Both the position numbers and the translations under genes were made by a program. The notes beneath the pieces were generated by a model. The model was not told the origin of the DNA, made no database searches, and worked only from the letters and a program-made list of their open reading frames with translations. A stretch of DNA of 23,072 nucleotides. Origin: a virus. Below, in pieces: positions 13,174-19,891 of this stretch. Within the stretch, counting starts at the first letter, position 1, and each line of letters opens with the position of its first letter. The stretch spans positions 1 through 23,072 of IMG/VR virus record IMGVR_UViG_3300025872_000317, one strand, 5' to 3'.

Positions 13174-14445
13174 ATGCCTAATGCATTCTCGAAAGAGGAA
13201 ATCGTCGCCTTCGAGAACATTCTCGAGGGCTTCCAAGACGCACTGGTTCTGTCGCGCAACGTCGCGGTGTTCAACACCGACGCGACCACGATGGAACGCG
13301 CACGTGACACCATCTGGCGTCCGATGCCGTACATTGCGCAGAGCTTTGACTCGACCGTAGGCACCAGCATCTCGTCGAACTACGACGATATGACTCAGCT
13401 CAGCGTCCCGGCAACGCTCGGCTTCTCCAAGACCAGCGCTTGGAAGCTGAACACCAAGGAGCTGCGCGATGCTCTGCAGGAAGGCCGCCTCGGCGATGCT
13501 GCAAAGCAGAAGCTGGCATCCGACATCAACCGTTCTGTCATGAACGCCGCTGCAAATCAGGGCACGCTGGTCGTTGCGGTTGCTGGCGCTGCTGGCGACT
13601 ATGACGACGTAGCGCTCTGCGACGCGATCATGAACGAGCAGGGCGTGCCGGATTACGACCGCTACCTGGCGCTCTCGACCCGCGACTACAACGGCCTGGC
13701 CGGTAACCTTGCAACTTCAACGCGCTCTTTTGGAAATGCAAAGTCTGACCGCGCCTACGAGCGTAGCTACGTCGGCATGGTGGCTGGTTTCGAGACCTAC
13801 AAGCTCGACTACGCCAACCGTCTGCTGGCTCAGGCAACGACCGTCACGATCGCCACCAACGGCGCGCAGGTTCGGTTTGTTCCGCGTGCGACCACGACTG
13901 CAACCGCAGGCATCCTGAACGTCGACAACCGGTACCAGACCGTGACGGTTTCGACCACCACCGGCGTGCGTGCGGGTGATGCGTTCACGATCGCAGGCAT
14001 CGAAGCCGTTCACCAGATCACCAAGCAGTCGACGGGCCAGCCCAAGACTTTCCGCGTGATCTCGGTTGACTCCGGCACGACCATGACGATCAGCCCTCCG
14101 ATGATTGGTGCGAACAGCTCCCCGACCGACGCCGAGCTGCAGTACCAGAACATCAACGTGGCTAGCACGTCTGCAACTGCTGCGATCAACTGGCTGAACG
14201 ACAACGCCTGTAACGTCAACTGCTTTTGGCAAAAGGACGCGATCGAGCTGTTGCCGGGCCGGTATGCTGTCCCGACCGATAGCGGCGCCGCAGTCATGCG
14301 CGCCTCGACCGACCAGGGCATCGAGCTGGTGATGCAGAAGTTCTACGACATCGACACCATGACGATCAAGTATCGTCTGGACACGCTGTACGGCGTGGTC
14401 AACCGGGCACCGGAAATGTCGGGCGTTCTGCTGTTCGGACAGTGA
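13174..14445 (+). CDS. major capsid (coat) protein, P22 gp5-like
   Basis: 423 residues, close to P22 coat (430). The ATG has AGAGGA seven bases upstream. The N-terminal arm has FSKEEIVAFENILEGFQDAL and VFNTDATTMERARDTIWRPM, the P22-coat family start. The HK97-type core continues with TSISSNYDDMTQLSVPATL and DYDRYLALSTRDYNG. An inserted beta domain (about 223-330), including NVDNRYQTVTVSTTTGVRAG and VHQITKQSTGQPKTFRVI, corresponds to the P22 I-domain. The C-terminal part (YDIDTMTIKYRLDTLYGVVN, GVLLFGQ) also matches. It builds the icosahedral shell with the scaffold just upstream. A terminator follows immediately, consistent with a coat transcript needing strong, bounded expression. Confidence 0.93.
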   Translation: MPNAFSKEEIVAFENILEGFQDALVLSRNVAVFNTDATTMERARDTIWRPMPYIAQSFDSTVGTSISSNYDDMTQLSVPATLGFSKTSAWKLNTKELRDALQEGRLGDAAKQKLASDINRSVMNAAANQGTLVVAVAGAAGDYDDVALCDAIMNEQGVPDYDRYLALSTRDYNGLAGNLATSTRSFGNAKSDRAYERSYVGMVAGFETYKLDYANRLLAQATTVTIATNGAQVRFVPRATTTATAGILNVDNRYQTVTVSTTTGVRAGDAFTIAGIEAVHQITKQSTGQPKTFRVISVDSGTTMTISPPMIGANSSPTDAELQYQNINVASTSATAAINWLNDNACNVNCFWQKDAIELLPGRYAVPTDSGAAVMRASTDQGIELVMQKFYDIDTMTIKYRLDTLYGVVNRAPEMSGVLLFGQ

Positions 14446-14467
14446 TGTCCTGATCAGTTAGAATCTT

Positions 14468-14494
14468 GGGGGGCGCAATGCCCCCCATTTTTTT
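14468..14494 (+). terminator. intrinsic terminator after the coat gene
   Basis: GGGGGGC (14468-14474) pairs perfectly with GCCCCCC (14480-14486) around a 5-base loop GCAAT; an A and seven T residues follow (14488-14494). This is the clearest rho-independent terminator in the window. The T-run directly abuts the GGAG ribosome site of the next gene, so leakage or antitermination is needed to express the downstream genes unless another promoter exists. Confidence 0.85.
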
Positions 14495-14504
14495 GGAGAT
14501 GACG

Positions 14505-14675
14505 ATGCCGCTCAAGAAGGGTTACAGCAAGAAGTCGATCAGCGAAAACATCTCGAAAGAGGTCAAATCAGGCCGCCCGCAGAAGCAGGCGATTGCGATC
14601 GCACTTTCGACCGCGCGTGATGCGGCCATGAAAGCAGGCAAGCCGAGCAAGGCACCGAAGGCGAAGAAGAAGTGA
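14505..14675 (+). CDS. small basic DUF6496-like protein
   Basis: 56 residues beginning [20 protein letters not shown], then [20 protein letters not shown] and a lysine-rich end [12 protein letters not shown] chose the ATG at 14505: GGAG (14495-14498) is six bases away, while an ATG at 14499 would touch it. The pattern MPLKKGxSxKxxSxNIxxxxxxGRPxxQAxAIAxxxAR is the DUF6496 family, frequent near phage structural genes with no known activity. The strongly basic character suggests nucleic-acid binding or packaging with the genome, which is inference. The stop is part of the GTGA overlap with the next gene. Confidence 0.8.
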   Translation: MPLKKGYSKKSISENISKEVKSGRPQKQAIAIALSTARDAAMKAGKPSKAPKAKKK

Positions 14676-14818
14676 AGAAAGGTCTTTACGCGAACATCGC
14701 AGCCAAGCGCGAGCGCATCAAGGAAGGCTCTGGCGAGAAGATGCGCAAGACCGGCACCAAAGGCGCGCCTACCGCGAAGGCGTTCAAGCAAGCAGCAAAA
14801 ACCGCGAGGAAAAAGTGA
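14672..14818 (+). CDS. very small basic phage protein (48 residues)
   Basis: GTG start at 14672 overlapping the preceding TGA (GTGA), with AAGGCGAAG upstream. The frame reads [20 protein letters not shown], then [18 protein letters not shown] and [10 protein letters not shown], ending in a TGA that overlaps the next GTG (14815). The [38 protein letters not shown] pattern recurs in many phage head-tail regions, so this is a real gene despite its size. It contains many Lys/Arg and almost no acidic residues. Function unknown. A DNA-binding or capsid-internal role is a guess from charge and location. Confidence 0.8.
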   Translation: MKKGLYANIAAKRERIKEGSGEKMRKTGTKGAPTAKAFKQAAKTARKK

Positions 14819-15201
14819 CGTTTCCAAAACACGTATACAAATCACCCGGCCCGTATGCCAAGACATCCAGCCACCCGACTTGGGGTTGCGCGACTGTTGT
14901 TGACGAGGCCGACCTGGCAGAAGCTCTGAAAACAGGCAACTGGTTCGAAACCGTCGAGGAGGCGATCGAGGCGGCTGGTATCAATGCCTATCCGAAGCTG
15001 AAGGGCAAGGCGCGCGTGCGCGAGCTGCGCAAGCGGAAGGTTGTCGAGATCATGGATAACGGGCCGCCTACCCGTTCTGAGATGGAGATGCAAGCCAAAA
15101 AGCTCGGCATCGGCTACAATGCTCGGACGAGCGATCAAGTATTGCTCAGTCGGATCAGCGAGGTGATGAGGAGTGGCCTACACAAAACGGCAATTCGTTG
15201 A
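14815..15201 (+). CDS. hypothetical phage protein upstream of the gp4-like gene
   Basis: 128 residues from a GTG at 14815 with GAGGA five bases upstream. It begins [20 protein letters not shown] and PTWGCATVVDEADLAEAL, then NWFETVEEAIEAAG. The start resembles small phage proteins with FPxxVYxxPGxH......Y......Vxxxxexxxal..GWfxt, which often precede head-tail joining genes. The C-terminal segment PTRSEMEMQAKKLGIGYNAR and TSDQVLLSRISEVM looks like a small helical LEM/HeH-type domain that may bind DNA. A basic stretch (RVRELRKRKVVE) separates them. Its 3' end overlaps the next gene by 29 bases. Function not established. Confidence 0.75.
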   Translation: MTFPKHVYKSPGPYAKTSSHPTWGCATVVDEADLAEALKTGNWFETVEEAIEAAGINAYPKLKGKARVRELRKRKVVEIMDNGPPTRSEMEMQAKKLGIGYNARTSDQVLLSRISEVMRSGLHKTAIR

Positions 15202-15655
15202 GGCAGCGCTGACCGAGATCGGCCTGGCGTCCTACGTGTTCGACCTGTCGCCGGAGCAACTGGAATACGCTCGGCGCAGGCTGGACGCCATGATGGCCGA
15301 TTGGAACGGCAAAGGCATTCGCCTCAGCTATCCTATTCCCGCCTCCCCAGAGCAAGGCTCGATCAACGACGAGACCTTCGTGCCCGACAGCGCCAACGAG
15401 GCTGTAATCCTAAACCTTGCCCTTAGATTAGCGCCCTCGTACGGCAAAGCCGTCATGGTCGAGACGCGAATCGCAGCAAAAGGCGCATACGATACCGTTC
15501 TGCAACGCGCAACAGCGCCAATTGAGCAGCAGATGCCCGGCACCATGCCAGCAGGCGCAGGCAACAAATACTGGCGCGTTGCGGATGACCCATTCCTCGA
15601 GCCGCCGAGCGATCCTGTCGAAACAGGGCCGGAAGGCGTTCTGGAGTTTTACTGA
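15173..15655 (+). CDS. tail accessory factor / head completion protein (P22 gp4-like)
   Basis: 160 residues, against 166 in P22 gp4. GTG start at 15173 inside the previous gene with GAGG upstream. It begins MAYTKRQFVEAALTEIGLA, then YVFDLSPEQLEYARRRLDAM and MADWNGKGIRLSYPIP, continues through NEAVILNLALRLAPSYGK and closes with FLEPPSDPVETGPEG. These are the hallmarks of gp4: helical start, ALxxLDxMMAxWxxxGIRL..., and an exposed NxAVxxNLAxxLAP helix. In P22 twelve copies bind the portal after packaging and are the platform for gp10 and the tailspikes. Here tailspike genes follow directly. The stop shares a base with the next ATG (TGATG). Confidence 0.9.
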   Translation: MAYTKRQFVEAALTEIGLASYVFDLSPEQLEYARRRLDAMMADWNGKGIRLSYPIPASPEQGSINDETFVPDSANEAVILNLALRLAPSYGKAVMVETRIAAKGAYDTVLQRATAPIEQQMPGTMPAGAGNKYWRVADDPFLEPPSDPVETGPEGVLEFY

Positions 15656-17667
15656 TGCCCACCATCAATCAGCTACCTCGCCTCGACTCGCTCGCAAGCG
15701 GTGACCAGCTGCCCGTCTACGCTACCGCGCAGGGCGATTCTCGGCGCATGTCGGTGGAGTTGCTGCAGGATTACATGCAGGACAACCTGAACCTGCCAGA
15801 TAACTCAGACGAGGTGAACTTTCTACAGGCTGGGACCGGCGCGGTTACCAGGACGGTGCAGGCTAAGCTGCGTGAAACTGTATCTTTAAGAGACTTCGGT
15901 GCTGATCCAGCCGCTTCCGCAGCAGTCAACAACGCAGCAATAAATGCAGCTTTTGCATCTGGAGCAAAACGCGTCATAGCAGAGCCAAACGCTGTTTATG
16001 CCGTTAGTGCTCAAATCGCAATACCGTCCACGCTAGAATTCGACGGGCAAGGCTGCACGTTTAGTGTAACCATGCCTGCGAGCATTGTGTTTTTCCAAGT
16101 TTTTGCTTCTGCATCAATCAAAAACCTCACAATAAATTTCAACAATGGATACTGCTACATTGGAATTAACTTTCCTAATTCAAATCTTGGCTATATTGAG
16201 CTGACCAATGTTGCTGTTAAAAATGTAAACGACATTGCGACCACATACGGAACAATCCCGATAAACATTAATGCAAACGGGAATGAAATCCGTCTTGATG
16301 GCATCACGATAGAAAACATCACCAAACGAACAAACAACGATCCATTGGATCTTTTGGGCGGCATCGAAGGAATTTACGCATTCTTGCCATCGTCAACATC
16401 TGTTGCGCTTGGTGGATACATGCGCAACATTGAAATCAGAAACCTTCTGACTGTGAACTCTGTTGGGACTCAAGTTTACGAAGTTGCAAATGCTATCTAT
16501 GTCGCATGTTTGCCCGCTTCTGACAATCGAGCAAGGCTTGTTATTGAGAACGTGCGTGGATATGACTTTGGAAAACGACTGATAAAGACACAATGCAGCG
16601 ATCTGATAATTCAAAACGTCTATGCTGAAGCAATAAACGTTATTGCACAGGAGGCATTGAGCCTTCAGGATCAAGAACCTGCGCCTCCGGCAGTTGTGGC
16701 CAGATCGTATAACGTCAAAGTCAAAGACGTTGTAATCCGAGGGAAAATGCGCTACGGGATTGTTTCAAGTGTTAATGACGCGCTGATTGATGGTGCCGAT
16801 ATTGATATTTCACTAACCGGCACGAATTCTTTTTACGGCAACAACGCGCTAGGAATTGGTCTCAGCGGCGATAGCACGACAATAACAAACAGTTTTGTTA
16901 GCGCAAAGATTTGCTTGTTTATTAGCCGAGAGTATGGAACCTATGCTGGAGATTTGAAAAACCTTCTTATTTCAAACTCAACTTTTAAGACAAATGAATC
17001 TGGGTCGCTGTTTTTAGAGTTTTCGGCGGCAACAACAATTGCGTCATTAGAGTCTGGTTTGTTTAGCAATATTGTTTTTGATGCTTCTGATTTCCCTGGC
17101 GGAAACACGGTTCTTGGTAATTCAACAAATCAATCTGGATTTGTCAGCTTTAACAACTGCGTATTGATTGACAACGACGCCACAACCAACGGCGGCAGTT
17201 ATTTTACTTTTGACAAATTCAAGACAATAAACGTCACCGGCTTCACGCACTTAAACAAGAACGCAACAAGTCTTATAAACAGAACCTTCCGCGTTTTTCG
17301 CTGCGGATCTTTGACTCTTGCGTCTCTTAATTTACAGGCCAAACCCAACTCGGCATCTATTACGACAGACACGGTTGACAGCTTGATTGTGTCCGGCATG
17401 TATGTTGACCCTGCAACCACAAACGCTATCGTCATGACAACGACAACGGCATCTAGGCTATCTGGCGTTAATCGCTCGAAAGTCTCTTTTAACGATGTCG
17501 CATCAAGACAGGGGTGCTTGTTTGCACCGGAGTTTTCATCTGGAACGACTGCGCAGCGCCCATCTTCTGGATTGATCGCCGGACAGCAATACTGGGATAC
17601 CACATTGGTAAAGCCGATCTGGTGGAACGGTACAGAATGGAAAGACGCAGCAAACACGACGGTGTGA
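15655..17667 (+). CDS. tailspike-like receptor-binding protein 1 (beta-helix)
   Basis: 670 residues. The N-terminal module (1-85) reads MPTINQLPRLDSLASGDQLP, RRMSVELLQDYMQDNLNLPD and AKLRETVSLRDFGADPAAS. It is shared with the two tailspikes downstream and probably anchors the spike to the tail. The centre (about 110-620) is a long series of Asn/Ile/Val/Ser-rich short strands (NIEIRNLLTVNS, ARLVIENVRGYDFGKRLIK) typical of a right-handed beta-helix. The C-terminal cap is AQRPSSGLIAGQQYWDTTLV, KPIWWNGTEWKDAANTTV. The module edge lacks the GDGxTDD found in the other two. Central DNA is much more AT-rich than its ends. GGAG lies eight bases upstream. Presumably binds or degrades surface glycan; no catalytic residues identified. 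Confidence 0.82.
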   Translation: MPTINQLPRLDSLASGDQLPVYATAQGDSRRMSVELLQDYMQDNLNLPDNSDEVNFLQAGTGAVTRTVQAKLRETVSLRDFGADPAASAAVNNAAINAAFASGAKRVIAEPNAVYAVSAQIAIPSTLEFDGQGCTFSVTMPASIVFFQVFASASIKNLTINFNNGYCYIGINFPNSNLGYIELTNVAVKNVNDIATTYGTIPININANGNEIRLDGITIENITKRTNNDPLDLLGGIEGIYAFLPSSTSVALGGYMRNIEIRNLLTVNSVGTQVYEVANAIYVACLPASDNRARLVIENVRGYDFGKRLIKTQCSDLIIQNVYAEAINVIAQEALSLQDQEPAPPAVVARSYNVKVKDVVIRGKMRYGIVSSVNDALIDGADIDISLTGTNSFYGNNALGIGLSGDSTTITNSFVSAKICLFISREYGTYAGDLKNLLISNSTFKTNESGSLFLEFSAATTIASLESGLFSNIVFDASDFPGGNTVLGNSTNQSGFVSFNNCVLIDNDATTNGGSYFTFDKFKTINVTGFTHLNKNATSLINRTFRVFRCGSLTLASLNLQAKPNSASITTDTVDSLIVSGMYVDPATTNAIVMTTTTASRLSGVNRSKVSFNDVASRQGCLFAPEFSSGTTAQRPSSGLIAGQQYWDTTLVKPIWWNGTEWKDAANTTV

Positions 17668-17684
17668 TAAATAACCCATTAACC

Positions 17685-17706
17685 GAGACCCCTCCCCATG
17701 CCCACC
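17685..17706 (+). repeat. direct repeat copy 1, at the 5' edge of tailspike gene 2
   Basis: GAGACCCC, five variable bases, then ATGCCCACC (the first nine coding bases of tailspike 2). The same arrangement with identical spacing recurs at 19681-19702, so the whole tailspike 2 gene lies between the two copies. Similarity continues for about 11 more bases (…AAxCAGCT). Confidence 0.65.
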
Positions 17707-19680
17707 ATCAACCAGCTATCAACGATCGGCGAAGTCACCTCGGCAGACACGCTCCCAGTGTTTGACGAGTCGAACGGCGACGCCAGGAAGATGTCGGTGC
17801 TGCAGTTGCAGGACTATCTGGAAGAAAACCTGAATCTTGCGGACGTTGACTTCCTGCAAGCAGGCACCGGCGCAGTCGAGAGGACTGTGCAGAGCAAGCT
17901 CCGGGATGTGGTGTCGGTGAAGGATTTTGGGGCTGTAGGAGATGGCGTAACAGACGACATTCTGGCATTCACGAGAGCGCTTGCAACGGGCAAGGACGTT
18001 CTGGTGCCTGAAGGAACCTACAGGCTTGCGCCGACGGCGGTGCAAACCATTGCGAATTTGGGCGAACAGCTTATTTATGGAGAAGGAACGGCGACACTAA
18101 AGGTCGATCTTGCATCGAGCATTCAGCTTTTTGCATTTTATGGGCCGGTATCTCTAGAAAATCTTTCTGTTGATTTTAATCAAAAGTCTTGCCTGATTGC
18201 ATTTTCTTGGGCACCAAACGTTGGTCAAATTAATATCAGCAACATTCGAGTATTCAATCTCAAAGATACAAATAGCTCAACGTCATCTATAACTTTCAGA
18301 ATCTCTGCTGCTGGGAACACCTTTGACATTGAAAACATAAAAGCGACCTCGATGCTTAAGCGAGGAAACGGCACCATCACGGATGGGCCTGGCGCTTACA
18401 ACATGATTTACGTGCTCAATGATTCCGCAAATGTCAGCACAAAAGGATCAATTCGAAACGTGTTTGCTAGTGAAATTCACAATATAAACGCGTCAGATCA
18501 GATCATTTTTGAAGATACTGCTGTCATTTTTATCGCAACCCACGGCGACGACAAAGAAAACAACGTCGTGATAGACGGCGTGCATGGTTACAACTTCGGC
18601 AAAAGAATAGTAAAAACGCAAGCGTCTAACGTTTCAATTTCAAACGTGGTTGGCAACGTTACAGCCGAAGACACATTGTGCGTTATTTCTATCCAGCAGG
18701 ACGCGGCAACATATGGCGTTAAGACTGGATGCTCCGCGACCAACATCGTTGGTTACGGGAAGATGAACTCAGTGATTGAATGCAGCGCGTTGGGGTCAAA
18801 AATAAATAACGTTGTCGGACAAACAACGCCAAGCTCAATTGCCGGTGGGTCTGTAAACGACGCAAATACGTTGATCATCGCAGGAGACAACATCGTTGTT
18901 GACGGTGTTTGGTCTAACTCTCAGAGAGACATTGCAATCGGAACCGACGTTCAGATAGTTAAAAATCTGACACTAAAAAACGTGCACTTGGTCATCGGAA
19001 GCAGCAAACCTTACGGCGTAACCATTTACAACAGAAGCAACACATCAGGTTTTGATGGAATTTTGATTGATGGTCTTACAGCAACAACAAACGCCGATGT
19101 TTCACAAATTAACGGGCCGGTTTGGCTTGTTGATTATTTAAACGGAACAACCAAAAAAGGTCGAAACTTAGCGATAAAAAATGTTTTTATACAATCAAGC
19201 ACAACAACATCGACTTCTGGTTACGGAGTGGCGTGCAGTTTTGTAGAAAATGTTTCAATCGATACTGTAAAATATATTAATTTGAGCGGTGGTAGTCATC
19301 ACAGGGGTGTTATTACAACTTCCTGTAGCAATGTAAACATATCAGATGTAACGGTTGAGGGAGCAATTCAAATTGGTGTGCAATTGGTCACCTGCACCGG
19401 AAGAAACACTGTTAGCAAGGTTTATAGCTCAGGCGCTACGACTGCCGCCGTATTTAATACAAACTCAAGCGACGTAACCGTCATGAACTGCAACACCACG
19501 CAAGTTAGCGCAGCCACAACGCCTGCGTGGCAAAACTCCAAAATGACCGTCGGCACAACCGCTAACAGACCGACCGTCGGACTGACTCCTTATTTTACAC
19601 AATACTTCGACACAACCATCACCAAGCCGATTTGGTGGGACGGTAGCGTCTGGAAGGATGCTACAGGCACAACCGTATAA
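17698..19680 (+). CDS. tailspike-like receptor-binding protein 2 (beta-helix), paralogue of protein 1
   Basis: 660 residues. The N-terminal module begins MPTINQLSTIGEVTSADTLP, has KMSVLQLQDYLEENLNLADV and passes into DFGAVGDGVTDD (76-87), the classic entry to a pectate-lyase-like beta-helix. The central region aligns by eye with tailspike 1: VIDGVHGYNFGKRIVKTQ matches VIENVRGYDFGKRLIKTQ, and ISAAGNTFDIENI matches INANGNEIRLDGI. The cap ANRPTVGLTPYFTQYFDTTI, TKPIWWDGSVWKDATGTTV is also shared. The two genes therefore look like a diverged tandem duplication. No good Shine-Dalgarno is visible (GAGACCCCTCCCC precedes ATG), in contrast to most genes here. The AT-rich middle suggests imported or fast-evolving specificity. 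Enzymatic activity is not assignable. Confidence 0.82.
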   Translation: MPTINQLSTIGEVTSADTLPVFDESNGDARKMSVLQLQDYLEENLNLADVDFLQAGTGAVERTVQSKLRDVVSVKDFGAVGDGVTDDILAFTRALATGKDVLVPEGTYRLAPTAVQTIANLGEQLIYGEGTATLKVDLASSIQLFAFYGPVSLENLSVDFNQKSCLIAFSWAPNVGQINISNIRVFNLKDTNSSTSSITFRISAAGNTFDIENIKATSMLKRGNGTITDGPGAYNMIYVLNDSANVSTKGSIRNVFASEIHNINASDQIIFEDTAVIFIATHGDDKENNVVIDGVHGYNFGKRIVKTQASNVSISNVVGNVTAEDTLCVISIQQDAATYGVKTGCSATNIVGYGKMNSVIECSALGSKINNVVGQTTPSSIAGGSVNDANTLIIAGDNIVVDGVWSNSQRDIAIGTDVQIVKNLTLKNVHLVIGSSKPYGVTIYNRSNTSGFDGILIDGLTATTNADVSQINGPVWLVDYLNGTTKKGRNLAIKNVFIQSSTTTSTSGYGVACSFVENVSIDTVKYINLSGGSHHRGVITTSCSNVNISDVTVEGAIQIGVQLVTCTGRNTVSKVYSSGATTAAVFNTNSSDVTVMNCNTTQVSAATTPAWQNSKMTVGTTANRPTVGLTPYFTQYFDTTITKPIWWDGSVWKDATGTTV

Positions 19681-19702
19681 GAGACCCCATAACATGCCCA
19701 CC
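19681..19702 (+). repeat. direct repeat copy 2, directly after tailspike gene 2
   Basis: GAGACCCC, five bases, ATGCCCACC, beginning at the base after the tailspike 2 stop and ending in the first codons of the holin-like gene. Identical in its fixed parts and spacing to 17685-17706; the two copies bracket exactly one gene. Confidence 0.65.
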
Positions 19703-19888
19703 CTAAAACAGCTCCTTCGTTCCCGCACCGTTCTGTTCGCAGTAGCGGTCGCGATCCTTAGCGTCTTGCAAGGATTCGTCTTTGCACTGCCATTGCCACC
19801 TGCCGGACAAGCCGCAGTTGGTTGTATCATTGCTGTGGCGGTGGTTTTGCTAAGAGCCATCACGACCGAGCCGCTCACGAGGAAGTAA
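19694..19888 (+). CDS. holin-like two-helix membrane protein
   Basis: 64 residues from the ATG at 19694, just after GAGACCCCATAAC with no strong ribosome site. MPTLKQLLRSRTV leads into a first hydrophobic helix (about 13-33, LFAVAVAILSVLQGF). After a short PLPPAGQ turn comes a second helix (about 42-58, AVGCIIAVAVVLLRAI), then the charged end TTEPLTRK. Small phage proteins with KS(K/R)T...helix...turn...helix...LRxxTTxPL are annotated as holins, or holin-associated, in many genomes. It would form inner-membrane lesions that time lysis. No endolysin is seen nearby. Its first codons (MPTLKQL) mirror the tailspike start MPTINQL. Lies between tailspike genes 2 and 3, 3 bases from the latter. Confidence 0.7.
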   Translation: MPTLKQLLRSRTVLFAVAVAILSVLQGFVFALPLPPAGQAAVGCIIAVAVVLLRAITTEPLTRK

Positions 19889-19891
19889 TCC

